From contig CAVZSH010000007.1 of NCBI GenBank assembly GCA_963777915.1, forward strand, positions 1 to 64,000: a stretch of DNA of 64,000 bases, read 5' to 3'. Made by a program: the position numbers and the translations under genes. A model generated the notes under the pieces. The model had not been told where the DNA came from. It saw only the letters and a list, made by a program, of their open reading frames with translations, and did not search any database. Every line of letters starts with the position of its first letter. Within the stretch, counting starts at the first letter, position 1. The stretch is from CAVUPF01 sp963777915 (GTDB taxonomy: Bacteria; Actinomycetota; Thermoleophilia; Solirubrobacterales; 70-9). This document shows, one piece after another, positions 8,599 to 16,266 of this stretch.

Positions 8599-10240
8599 TG
8601 CGGGTGAAGTCGGTGCCGGCAGGCAGAGTGCCGAAGGCCTGACCCCAGTCGCCTGAGAGGCGCGACGCGCAGAATGCGTCGGCCACGGCCTCATCGCCAT
8701 GGCGGAGCAGGAGGGAGGCCTGCAGGGCCAGCGCCATCCGCTCGACGATACGGCGGGCGCGGTGCTGGATCGTCTCGAGGTCGCCGGGGATTTCGTTGCG
8801 CAGTGAGCTGACGTAGGCGTCGAGCTTGGGCTCGGCCCCCGCGCCTGCCAGGACTTCGGAGAAGAAGGCCTCCACCGAGGCCGGGCTCTTGACCATCGCC
8901 CTCAAGACGTCGAGACACTGGACGTTGCCCGAGCCCTCCCAGATCGAAGCCAGGGGGCTCTCGCGGAAGAGGCGCGGCATACCGGAGTCCTCGACGTAGC
9001 CGTTGCCGCCGAGGCACTCCAGGCACTCGACCGCGTGCGAGGGGGCGCGCTTGCAGAGCCAGTACTTGAGGACCGGATTTGCGAGGCGGCGGAACTCGGT
9101 TGCCTCCTCCTCGCCCGCGGCGACCTCGTCATAGCTGCGGGCGAGGCGCATCGCCGAGACGGTTGCCGCCTCGGATTCGACGCACAGGTCTGCCAGCACG
9201 TTTCGCATCAGGGGCTGGTCGATCAGCTCGGCGCCGAAGGCGGAGCGGTGGGCGGTGTGGTGGAGGGCCTGGACGACACCGGCGCGGTAGCCGGCTGTGG
9301 CGCCGATCACGCAGTCGAGCCGGGTGTGGTTGACCATCTCGATGATGGTGGGCACGCCGCGTCCCTCCTCACCGATCATCCGTGCCCAGGCGCCGCGGAA
9401 CTCGACCTCGCTGGAGGCGTTGGAGCGGTTGCCGAGCTTGTCCTTGAGGCGCTGGATATGGAAGCGGTTGCGCTCGCCGTCCGGGGTCCAGCGGGGCATC
9501 AGGAAGCAGGAGATGCCGGAGTCGGTCTGGGCGAGGACGAGGAAGGCGTCGCACATCGGCGCCGAGCAGAACCACTTGTGGCCGACGATCTCATACTCGG
9601 CTCCCGGGCCGCCCCCGTTCAGCGGTGTCGCCGTGGTCGTGTTGGCGCGCACGTCGGAGCCGCCTTGCTTCTCGGTCATCGCCATCCCGCAGAGCGAGCC
9701 CCTCTTGCCCGCAGCCGGGGCCGAGGTCTCGTCATAGTCCAGCGAGAGGAAGCGCGGCTCCCACTCCTCGGCCAGCTCCGGCTGCTTGCGCAGCGCCGGG
9801 ATCGCCGAGTAGGTCATCGAGAGCGGGCACCCGACCCCGCTCTCGGCCTGCATCAGCTGAGTGAACATCGCAGCGCGAGCGACGTTGGCGCCGGTCCCCG
9901 GCTCGCGCCAGGGCATCGCATGGAGCCCGCTACCCACCCCGATCCGCATCAGCTCGTGCCAGGAGCTGTCGAACTCGACCTCATCGATCCGGTGTCCGTA
10001 GCGGTCGTGGGTGTGCAGGACGGGCTTGCGCTCGTTTGCCTCAAAGCCCCAGCGGATCGTCTGATGAGAGCCGCATATCGCGGCCAGCTCCCGGGTACGG
10101 CCCTCGGCCCACTCTGCCCCCTCGCGGCGCAGCGCCTCGACCAGCGGGCGATCGGCGTCGAAGGGGTTGTAGTCCTCCAGCGGAGGCGGCTGGTTGAAGA
10201 CCCGGTGTGTGCTCGGGTCCGAACGCTCAACGGTTGCCAT
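8576..10240 (-). CDS. AidB-like acyl-CoA dehydrogenase
   Basis: Flavoprotein of the acyl-CoA dehydrogenase superfamily, 554 residues, about the length of AidB (about 540) rather than of ordinary acyl-CoA dehydrogenases (about 380). The long N-terminal region (NQPPPLEDYNPFDAD) and the MTEKQGGSDVRANTT segment are characteristic of AidB/isovaleryl-CoA-type members. The C-terminal half contains the helical FAD-binding segment ECLGGNGYVEDSGMPRLFRE. E. coli AidB belongs to the alkylation response and binds DNA; whether this protein does is unknown. The start is ATG at 10240 (MATVERSD); longer starts lack homology. Tail-to-tail overlap with the M50 gene. Confidence 0.88.
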   Translation of the reverse strand: MATVERSDPSTHRVFNQPPPLEDYNPFDADRPLVEALRREGAEWAEGRTRELAAICGSHQTIRWGFEANERKPVLHTHDRYGHRIDEVEFDSSWHELMRIGVGSGLHAMPWREPGTGANVARAAMFTQLMQAESGVGCPLSMTYSAIPALRKQPELAEEWEPRFLSLDYDETSAPAAGKRGSLCGMAMTEKQGGSDVRANTTTATPLNGGGPGAEYEIVGHKWFCSAPMCDAFLVLAQTDSGISCFLMPRWTPDGERNRFHIQRLKDKLGNRSNASSEVEFRGAWARMIGEEGRGVPTIIEMVNHTRLDCVIGATAGYRAGVVQALHHTAHRSAFGAELIDQPLMRNVLADLCVESEAATVSAMRLARSYDEVAAGEEEATEFRRLANPVLKYWLCKRAPSHAVECLECLGGNGYVEDSGMPRLFRESPLASIWEGSGNVQCLDVLRAMVKSPASVEAFFSEVLAGAGAEPKLDAYVSSLRNEIPGDLETIQHRARRIVERMALALQASLLLRHGDEAVADAFCASRLSGDWGQAFGTLPAGTDFTRIIERHRP

Positions 10241-10303
10241 CGCCTCGATTGTGTCACTTCGAGCGCCTGGCTCGCGCCGTCCGCGACCGATGCGCCCGCC
10301 AGG

Positions 10304-10309
10304 TAGCAT
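10304..10309 (+). promoter_or_regulatory. Putative -10 hexamer for icd
   Basis: TAGCAT, 9 nt before the GTG start of icd, consistent with a leaderless transcript. Confidence 0.45.
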
Positions 10310-10318
10310 CGCGCGGCG

Positions 10319-11533
10319 GTGGCGAAGATCCCGGTCAAGAACCCGCTCGTCGAGCTCGACGGCGACGAGATGACCCGAATCATCTGGGCCTTCATCAAGC
10401 AGCAACTGATCCTTCCCTTCCTCGATGTCGAGCTGGTCTACTTCGACCTCGGGATCGAGAGCCGCGATGCGACCGGGGACCGGATCACGGTCGACGCAGC
10501 GAATGCGATCAAGGAGCACGGAGTGGGCGTTAAGTGCGCGACGATCACTCCTGATGAGGCGCGGGTCGAGGAGTTCGGGCTAAAGGAGATGTACCGCTCG
10601 CCCAACGGGACGATCCGCAACATCCTCGGCGGCGTCATCTTCCGCGAGCCGATCGTGATCGCCAACATCCCGCGTTTGGTGCCGGGCTGGACCAAGCCGA
10701 TCGTGATCGGCCGCCACGCTTTCGGCGACCAATACCGTGCGACCGACATGGTGGTCCCCGGCGAGGGGACCCTGACGCTTTCATTCACACCAAGAGACGG
10801 TGGGGCGCCGGTCGAGCTCGACGTTTATGACTTTCCCGGCGGCGGCGTCGCGATGGCTATGTACAACCTCGACGGCTCGATTCGCGACTTCGCCCGCGCT
10901 TCGATGCGATATGGACTCGCCCGCGGCTATCCGGTCTACCTCTCGACCAAGAACACGATCCTGAAGCGCTATGACGGCCGCTTCAAGGACATCTTCGCCG
11001 AGGTCTATGAGGATGAGTTCAGGTCCGATTTCGAGGCTGCAGGGCTCACCTACGAACACCGCCTGATCGACGACATGGTCGCCGCGGCGCTGAAGTGGGA
11101 GGGCGGCTACGTGTGGGCCTGCAAGAACTACGACGGTGACGTGCAGTCCGACACCGTCGCCCAGGGCTTCGGCTCGCTGGGGCTGATGACGAGCGTCCTG
11201 ATGAGCGCCGACGGGCAGACCGTCGAGGCCGAGGCAGCGCACGGCACTGTCACCCGCCACTACCGCCAGCACCAGCAGGGCAAGTCGACCTCCACCAATC
11301 CGATCGCCTCGATCTTCGCCTGGACCCGCGGGCTTGGGGCTCGCGGCCGGCTGGACGACACGCCCGGTGTCTCGCGCTTCGCCGAGACACTTGAGCGGGT
11401 CTGCGTGGAGACGGTCGAAAGCGGCAAGATGACCAAGGACCTTGCGCTGCTCGTCGGTCTCAACCAGGAGTTTCAGACCACACAGGAGTTCCTGGCCTCG
11501 ATCGAGGAGAACCTCCAGCAGGCAATGGCGTAG
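10319..11533 (+). CDS. icd: Isocitrate dehydrogenase (NADP+), dimeric eukaryote-like type
   Basis: Oxidatively decarboxylates isocitrate to 2-oxoglutarate. The 404-residue protein starts KNPLVELDGDEMTRIIW and contains RSPNGTIRNILGGVIFREPI (substrate-binding serine and arginines) and YDGDVQSDTVAQGFGSLGLMTSV near the C-terminus. These are typical of the roughly 400-residue IDH1-like subfamily rather than the E. coli type or the monomeric form. It is followed after 36 bp by mdh, forming a TCA-cycle pair. Confidence 0.96.
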   Translation: MAKIPVKNPLVELDGDEMTRIIWAFIKQQLILPFLDVELVYFDLGIESRDATGDRITVDAANAIKEHGVGVKCATITPDEARVEEFGLKEMYRSPNGTIRNILGGVIFREPIVIANIPRLVPGWTKPIVIGRHAFGDQYRATDMVVPGEGTLTLSFTPRDGGAPVELDVYDFPGGGVAMAMYNLDGSIRDFARASMRYGLARGYPVYLSTKNTILKRYDGRFKDIFAEVYEDEFRSDFEAAGLTYEHRLIDDMVAAALKWEGGYVWACKNYDGDVQSDTVAQGFGSLGLMTSVLMSADGQTVEAEAAHGTVTRHYRQHQQGKSTSTNPIASIFAWTRGLGARGRLDDTPGVSRFAETLERVCVETVESGKMTKDLALLVGLNQEFQTTQEFLASIEENLQQAMA

Positions 11534-11569
11534 CGGTCCTAAACCCACGATTCGAGGAGAACCGATTCC

Positions 11570-12556
11570 GTGAGCACACCCGTCAAGGTCACCGTCACCG
11601 GCGCCGCCGGCCAGATCGGCTATGCGCTTTTGTTTCGGATCGCCAGCGGCCAGATGCTCGGCCCCGACACCCCGGTCGAGCTGAGCCTGCTGGAGATCCC
11701 CGACGCCATCGCGGCAGCCGAGGGCACAGCGATGGAGCTGGACGACTGTGCCTTTCCCCTGCTTCACCGTGTCGACATCTCAGACGATCCGAAGCAGGCG
11801 TTTAACGGTGCCAACGTGGCGTTGCTGGTCGGTGCTCGCCCGCGTGGGCCGGGCATGGAGCGCTCCGATCTGCTGGAGGCCAACGGCGGCATTTTCAAGC
11901 CTCAGGGCGAGGCGATCAACGCCGGCGCCGCCGACGACGTCAGGGTGCTGGTGGTCGGCAACCCGGCCAACACCAACTGCTTGATCGCGATGTCGAATGC
12001 ACCGGACGTACCGCCCGAGCGCTTCACCGCGATGACCCGCCTCGATCACAATCGGGCGATCTCCCAGCTTGCCAACAAGCTTGGCCAGCCGGTCACCGCT
12101 GTGAGCAGGATGACGATCTGGGGCAACCACTCGACCACTCAGTTCCCGGACCTGGTCAACGCCAGGGTGAACGGTGAGAGCGCCTGGGAGGCGGTCGACG
12201 ACGAGGCCTGGATCGCCGACGAGTTCATCCCCCGCGTGGCAAAGCGTGGCGCCGAGGTGATCTCCGCCCGCGGGGCGTCGAGCGCTGCCTCCGCGGCCAA
12301 CGCGGTGATCGACCACATCCACGATTGGGTGCTCGGTACGCCCGAGGGCGACTGGGTCTCGATGTCGGTTCCCGCCGACGGCTCCTATGGTGTTGAGGAG
12401 GGAATCATCAGCGGCTACCCCTGCGCCTGTAAGGACGGCGAGTGGAAGATCGTCGAGGGGCTTGAGGTTCCGGCGTTCTCACGCACGCGGATCGACGCCA
12501 GTGCCGCCGAGCTGCGCGAGGAGCGCGACGCTGTCAGTCGGCTCGACCTGATCTAG
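11570..12556 (+). CDS. mdh: Malate dehydrogenase
   Basis: Interconverts malate and oxaloacetate with NAD+. The 328-residue protein has the glycine-rich motif VTGAAGQIGYALLF, the mobile-loop segment ARPRGPGMERSDLL with substrate-binding arginines, and the catalytic region MTIWGNHSTTQFPD with His. This is the long MDH family shared with cytosolic eukaryotic enzymes. The GTG start has a clear GAGGAG Shine-Dalgarno about 10 bases upstream, unlike the leaderless-looking icd, so it is probably the second gene of an icd-mdh operon. Confidence 0.97.
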   Translation: MSTPVKVTVTGAAGQIGYALLFRIASGQMLGPDTPVELSLLEIPDAIAAAEGTAMELDDCAFPLLHRVDISDDPKQAFNGANVALLVGARPRGPGMERSDLLEANGGIFKPQGEAINAGAADDVRVLVVGNPANTNCLIAMSNAPDVPPERFTAMTRLDHNRAISQLANKLGQPVTAVSRMTIWGNHSTTQFPDLVNARVNGESAWEAVDDEAWIADEFIPRVAKRGAEVISARGASSAASAANAVIDHIHDWVLGTPEGDWVSMSVPADGSYGVEEGIISGYPCACKDGEWKIVEGLEVPAFSRTRIDASAAELREERDAVSRLDLI

Positions 12557-12560
12557 ACCA

Positions 12561-12594
12561 AACAAAAAGGCCGGCCCCGAAATCGGGGCCGGCC
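12561..12594 (-). terminator. Intrinsic terminator for the AT-hook gene
   Basis: Perfect 12-bp inverted repeat GGCCGGCCCCGA / TCGGGGCCGGCC with a two-base loop (12569-12594). On the minus strand it is followed by TTTTTGTTT, the U-tract of a classical intrinsic terminator for the gene at 12621-13019. The hairpin also lies 12 bp after the mdh stop, but on the plus strand no T-run follows, so it would act there at most as a transcript-end hairpin. Confidence 0.85.
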
Positions 12595-12620
12595 TCCCGC
12601 AAGCGCTTGCCCGCGAACTT

Positions 12621-13019
12621 CTAAGCGGCGTGGTACTGGCGGCCTTTCTTCTTCACCCGTCCCTCTTTCTCGAGGTCGCCGAGGACCCGGTAGAGGTAGT
12701 TGGGCTTGATTTTCATCGTCTTGGCGATCTCCGACGCGTTGATGCCGGGGCTTTTCTCGATCAGGCCGACCGCCTGGTCGGCGCGGGTGCCGCCACGACG
12801 GCGACGACGGCGACGACGGGGAGCGGCGGTTTTTTTGGAGGTTGAGCCCCGCGGGCGGCCGGGGCCGCGGCGACGGGTGGTGGTAGTGATAGTGGAACTC
12901 TTTTTGCCGACCAGGTTCGCGAGGGCGCTCTCAAGGCGATGCCGCTCCTCGTCCAGTTCGGCGATGCGCTTCTCGAGCAACTCGCGAGCCTCGTCAAGTA
13001 CGTTGGAAATGCTTGCCAT
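12621..13019 (-). CDS. Coiled-coil, AT-hook and winged-helix DNA-binding protein
   Basis: 132-residue protein with three visible parts. Residues 1-38 form a heptad-rich coiled coil (DEARELLEKRIAELDEERHRLESAL). Residues about 48-75 are a basic linker with an AT-hook core (RRGPGRPRGST) and a run of eight arginines. Residues about 80-132 are a winged-helix fold (SPGINASEIAKTMKIKPNYLYRVLGDLEKEGRVKKKGRQYHAA). I infer a small dimeric nucleoid-associated or regulatory protein; the target is unknown. It has its own terminator downstream and an operator-like repeat cluster upstream. Confidence 0.8.
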   Translation of the reverse strand: MASISNVLDEARELLEKRIAELDEERHRLESALANLVGKKSSTITTTTRRRGPGRPRGSTSKKTAAPRRRRRRRRGGTRADQAVGLIEKSPGINASEIAKTMKIKPNYLYRVLGDLEKEGRVKKKGRQYHAA

Positions 13020-13069
13020 CTCTTCCTTTCCTTCAGTAAGACGTCTGCCACGGCGCAGTGTGGCACAGA

Positions 13070-13096
13070 GTCACTGACACTGTCACTGTGACTGTC
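13070..13096. promoter_or_regulatory. Overlapping TGACA/TGTCA palindromes upstream of the AT-hook gene
   Basis: Three overlapping odd palindromes lie about 50-75 bp upstream of the start at 13019: GTCACTGAC (13070-13078), TGACACTGTCA (13075-13085) and GTCACTGTGAC (13082-13092). They are also within 71 bp of the desaturase stop. The arrangement looks like a multimer protein-binding site, possibly for autoregulation of the 12621-13019 gene. Confidence 0.45.
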
Positions 13097-13140
13097 CTTT
13101 GCTCCAAAAGAGCTTTGCATATAGACCAGTCGGGCTCTGC

Positions 13141-14037
13141 TCAGATCGCCTTCTGGGCCTGACGCTCCGGCGGGATTCTCACCACGTTCCAAGCAAGGCC
13201 GAGCTTCTCCATGGTGCTGATCACCAGTGCGGAGGGGTCCAGCTCCCACCGTTTGAGGCCGTGGACGGCGGAACGGGGGAAGGCATGGTGGTTGTGGTGC
13301 CAGGACTCGCCGAGCGAAGGCAGGGACAGCCAAAAGACGTTGGTCGAGCGATCCTCGGTCTTGAAACGGCGACTGCCGAGGAAGTGACAGACGGAGTTGA
13401 CGCTCCAGGTGATGTGGTGAACGAAGAAGATCCGCACCAGCCCACCCCAGAGCAACCCCGTCGCCGCGCCTGCCAGGGTGCCGCTGAGCAGGTATCCGGC
13501 CAGAGCAGGGATGGCCAGGCTGAGAAGGACGAGCGCCGCGAAGCGGCGACCGATCAGGCGCATCCCGCGGTCCTCGTAGAGGTCTGGTGCATAGCGCTTC
13601 CAGTCGGCCCGACCTTGGGTCGACATCAGCCAGCCGGAGTGCGCGTGCCATAAGCCGCTCAGCACCCCGCCCACCCCGTCGCCGTGGCCGACGTGGGGGC
13701 TGTGCGGATCGCCCTCTTCATCGGTGTGGGCGTGATGCTTGCGGTGGTCGGCGACCCAGGAGATCACCGGCCCCTGGACTGCCATCGAGCCGAGTACGGC
13801 GAAGACGTACTCGATCGGCTTTGAGGTCTGGAAGGAGCGGTGGGTGAGGAGCCGGTGAAAGCCGACTGTGATGCCGATCGCGGTCAGCAGGTACATAGCC
13901 ACCGCGATCGCGAGGTCGGCCGGGCTGACCAGGCGGTTCCAGAGCAGCGCGATCGCCGCCAAGGTGGCGAGGAAGGGAACGACAACCGCGCCCAGGTTGG
14001 CGGTCTTCTCGATTTTGGTCATTTCGCCCATCGACAC
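13141..14037 (-). CDS. Acyl-CoA/acyl-lipid delta-9-type fatty acid desaturase
   Basis: Membrane di-iron desaturase introducing a double bond into acyl chains. The three histidine boxes are present: HRLLTH (residues about 61-66), HRKHHAHTDEEGDPHSPH (about 98-115) and ESWHHNHHAFP (about 247-257). Hydrophobic hairpins lie before the first box and between the second and third. The length of 298 residues matches bacterial DesA3-like stearoyl-CoA desaturases. The GTG at 14037 or the ATG at 14031 (MGEMTK) may be the start. It is transcribed divergently from a PucR-family regulator across an AT-rich spacer, so that regulator is a plausible controller. Confidence 0.92.
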   Translation of the reverse strand: MSMGEMTKIEKTANLGAVVVPFLATLAAIALLWNRLVSPADLAIAVAMYLLTAIGITVGFHRLLTHRSFQTSKPIEYVFAVLGSMAVQGPVISWVADHRKHHAHTDEEGDPHSPHVGHGDGVGGVLSGLWHAHSGWLMSTQGRADWKRYAPDLYEDRGMRLIGRRFAALVLLSLAIPALAGYLLSGTLAGAATGLLWGGLVRIFFVHHITWSVNSVCHFLGSRRFKTEDRSTNVFWLSLPSLGESWHHNHHAFPRSAVHGLKRWELDPSALVISTMEKLGLAWNVVRIPPERQAQKAI

Positions 14038-14107
14038 AATTTACGTGTGAAAACGAGCTATGAATTAGTCTAGATGCCAATTTTAAGACCAAGTTTCTAT
14101 TATATAG
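14038..14107. promoter_or_regulatory. AT-rich divergent promoter region, desaturase and pucR-like gene
   Basis: 70-bp spacer with composition far more AT-rich than its surroundings. On the minus strand TTGGTC and ACTAAT are 17 bp apart, a possible -35/-10 pair for the desaturase. On the plus strand TTCTAT/TATTAT lies just before the ATG at 14108. A small palindrome TCTAT-TAT-ATAGA (14096-14108) touches the start codon of the regulator gene. Confidence 0.45.
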
Positions 14108-15286
14108 ATGATAAATATTGACTCCGAGCCATGGCGCGGCCTCCCGACTGAGGCCGCCGAGGTGATCGAGCCTGAGCTGGCAGCCGTGACCGAGGAGATC
14201 CTCGCCACGATCGCCCATGAGGTGCCGGAGTACGCACGGCCGCTGGAGGGAAGGTTCGGGCGCGGCATCCAGACCGGGGTCACCGAGGCGCTGCGCCAGT
14301 TCGTGGCCCTGATCCGCGACCCCGGAGCCGGCCGCGGGCCCGGGCGTGAGGTCTACGTCGGCCTCGGCCGCGGCGAGCTGCGCCAGGGGCGAACCTTGGA
14401 CTCTCTCCAGGCCGCATACCGGGTCGGCGCGCGGGTGGCCTGGCGGCGGATCGCAGCCGCTGGACGCAGGGCGCAGCTCGATCCCGAGGTGCTGAGCTTG
14501 CTGGCGGAGTCGATCTTCGCCTACATCGACGAGCTCTCGGCCGACTCGGTTGAGGGATATGCCGAGGCCCAGTCCGAAGTCGAGGACCGGCGCCGCCGCC
14601 GACGCCGCGAGCTGGCGACTCTCTTGGTCCGCGAGCCACCGGCTGAGGATGCGGACCTGCGGGCCGCGGCCCAGACCGCGGGTTGGCCGCTACCCCGCAG
14701 CGTCGCCGCTCTCGCCTGCGCCGAGAGGGACCTGGGCGCTGCGGCCCGGCGGGTGCCGGCCGACTCGCTTGCAGCGCTGCTCGACGAAGCCGGCTGCATC
14801 CTGGTTCCCGATCCGGCCGGCCCCGGGCGCGCCGAGAGTCTTGAGCGGGCGGCCTCTGGGTCCACGCTGGCACTCGGCCCGGCCGGCCCGCCCTCCCAGC
14901 TCGCGTCGTCGTGGTCTTTGGCCCGGGCGGCGCTGCGGGCCTCCGAGGCAGGGGCCCTGCCGGCCGAGGGGCTGATCCGGGTCGAGGACAGTCTCGGTGA
15001 CCTGCTGCTCTTTCAGGGAAGCGCCCTGGCGGGGAGGATCGCTACCAAGCGGCTTTCGCCCCTGGTCTCGCTCACCCCGAAGGCTAGGGGCCGGATGCGG
15101 GAGACCGCTCTCGCCTACGTCCGTCACGGCGGCAACTCGGTCGCGATGGCCGCTGCGCTTCACGTTCACCCTCAGACCGCCCGCTATCGGACCGCGCGTC
15201 TGCGCGAGCTGCTCGGCGACCAGCTCGATGACCCCGACGCTCGCTTTGAGCTGGAGGCGGCGCTTCGACTCCCGGCGCCGGAGTGA
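14108..15286 (+). CDS. PucR-family transcriptional regulator
   Basis: 392-residue regulator. The C-terminal about 60 residues form the PucR/CdaR helix-turn-helix (YVRHGGNSVAMAAALHVHPQTARYRTARLRELLGD). The N-terminal about 170 residues are a helical RsbT co-antagonist-like region with a basic stretch EDRRRRRRRELATLL, and the middle is a degenerate GGDEF-like region. There is no Shine-Dalgarno before ATG 14108, so it may be leaderless. It is divergent from the desaturase, which makes regulation of membrane lipid unsaturation a reasonable inference. Confidence 0.85.
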   Translation: MINIDSEPWRGLPTEAAEVIEPELAAVTEEILATIAHEVPEYARPLEGRFGRGIQTGVTEALRQFVALIRDPGAGRGPGREVYVGLGRGELRQGRTLDSLQAAYRVGARVAWRRIAAAGRRAQLDPEVLSLLAESIFAYIDELSADSVEGYAEAQSEVEDRRRRRRRELATLLVREPPAEDADLRAAAQTAGWPLPRSVAALACAERDLGAAARRVPADSLAALLDEAGCILVPDPAGPGRAESLERAASGSTLALGPAGPPSQLASSWSLARAALRASEAGALPAEGLIRVEDSLGDLLLFQGSALAGRIATKRLSPLVSLTPKARGRMRETALAYVRHGGNSVAMAAALHVHPQTARYRTARLRELLGDQLDDPDARFELEAALRLPAPE

Positions 15287-15290
15287 GTTG

Positions 15291-15917
15291 TCAGCGGTCG
15301 CGCTTGCGCGGCATGGTCTTAAAGACGGCGTCCCAGAGCGGTGAGGAGACGCCGAAGCCGTAGCGGTGATCCTGGAAGTGGTGGCGCATGTGCTGCTCGC
15401 GCAGCCGCTTGCCGAGATCGGACTTCGGTACGAAGTGGTGCACGTAGTAGTGGGTGTAGTCATAGACGAGGTAGCCGCCGATGAAGCCGCTGAACAGCGG
15501 GAAGGCGGCCGGCGTCCCAAAAAGCAAGACGAAAGCGAGGTAGAAGAGCGCCGCCAGCGGAATCGCGACCGCCGGGGGCATCACCAGCCGCAGCTTGTCG
15601 TTGGGGTGGTCGTGGTGGATGCCGTGGATGATGAAATGCATCCGGCGGCCGAAGGCGTTGTCTGGCTCCCAGTGGAAGATGAGCCGGTGCAGCCAGTACT
15701 CGGTCAGCGTCCAGATCGCGACCCCTCCTAAGGTAAGCAGGAGAAGCTGCCAGGCGGCGTATCCGCGCTCGGCGCCCTGCCACTCCATGAGGACGACCAC
15801 CGGCACGAAGACGATCGCCGGGATCGCCGGGTGCACGCGGGAGAAGAAGTTGAGGAAGTCGCTCTCGAACAGCTGGGGCGAGGCCGCGAGCTTGTCGGTG
15901 CGATTGTGAGCCTCCAT
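15291..15917 (-). CDS. Sterol desaturase/fatty acid hydroxylase family membrane protein
   Basis: 208-residue membrane protein with the histidine clusters of the fatty acid hydroxylase superfamily: EYWLHRLIFHWEP, HFIIHGIHHDHPNDKLRL, HYYVHHFVPKS and EQHMRHHFQDHRYGFGVSSPLWDAVFKT. About four hydrophobic segments lie between them. The closest functional relatives would be fatty acid 2-hydroxylase or carotenoid hydroxylase-like enzymes; the substrate is not determinable. The start MEAHNRTDKL at 15917 is chosen because the upstream extension to 16103 is non-conserved in character. It is convergent with the PucR regulator (4-bp gap). Confidence 0.85.
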   Translation of the reverse strand: MEAHNRTDKLAASPQLFESDFLNFFSRVHPAIPAIVFVPVVVLMEWQGAERGYAAWQLLLLTLGGVAIWTLTEYWLHRLIFHWEPDNAFGRRMHFIIHGIHHDHPNDKLRLVMPPAVAIPLAALFYLAFVLLFGTPAAFPLFSGFIGGYLVYDYTHYYVHHFVPKSDLGKRLREQHMRHHFQDHRYGFGVSSPLWDAVFKTMPRKRDR

Positions 15918-16055
15918 CGGTGGGCCAATGGTAGCGACGGCGATTGCGGCCCTCGCAAGACGCGGGGAAAGATGTGACGAGACTGTGTCAAAGAGGTTGC
16001 GATTTGCGGAAACGGGGGTCGCGACAGCCTCGCCCCGGTGCCAAGATGCGCCGCC

Positions 16056-16244
16056 ATGCCGCGCAAGCCCAAGCCCCCCACCTGTGAGGACTGCTACTTC
16101 CACCGGAACCTCCTCTGCGCGCTCGAGCTGGCCGGGCCCTGCGCGACCTTCAGGCCCAACCGCCCTGAGGGCTTGGTCCCACCTCGCCAGCCGGTGCTTC
16201 TGATGCGCTCCCCCCGCTGGGCCTCCGAGTCTCGCGCCGCATAG
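16056..16244 (+). CDS. Small Cys-rich protein of unknown function
   Basis: 62 residues starting MPRKPKPPTCEDC, with four cysteines as CEDC-x7-C-x6-C (CEDCYFHRNLLCALELAGPC). This could bind one metal, but no family is recognised. The C-terminal third is basic and proline-rich. It lies just before hsp20, and its stop is inside the palindrome at 16240-16258. A short gene is supported by the cysteine pattern and coding-like GC3, but weakly. Confidence 0.5.
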   Translation: MPRKPKPPTCEDCYFHRNLLCALELAGPCATFRPNRPEGLVPPRQPVLLMRSPRWASESRAA

Positions 16245-16258
16245 CCGCCCTGGCTATG
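16240..16258. promoter_or_regulatory. Palindromic operator-like site overlapping the hsp20 -10
   Basis: Perfect 7-bp inverted repeat CATAGCC / GGCTATG separated by five bases. Its right arm overlaps TATGTT (16255-16260), a putative -10 hexamer 6 nt before the hsp20 start. The position suits a repressor of the hsp20-lon operon. It resembles neither CIRCE nor the HAIR sequence. An RNA-hairpin role is unlikely if the transcript is leaderless. Confidence 0.5.
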
Positions 16259-16266
16259 TTTTGACC

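Noticed and set aside
13098..13125. Possible terminator hairpin GCTC-CAAAA-GAGC after the desaturase
   Set aside because: Only four paired bases and no convincing T-run in the transcribed direction.
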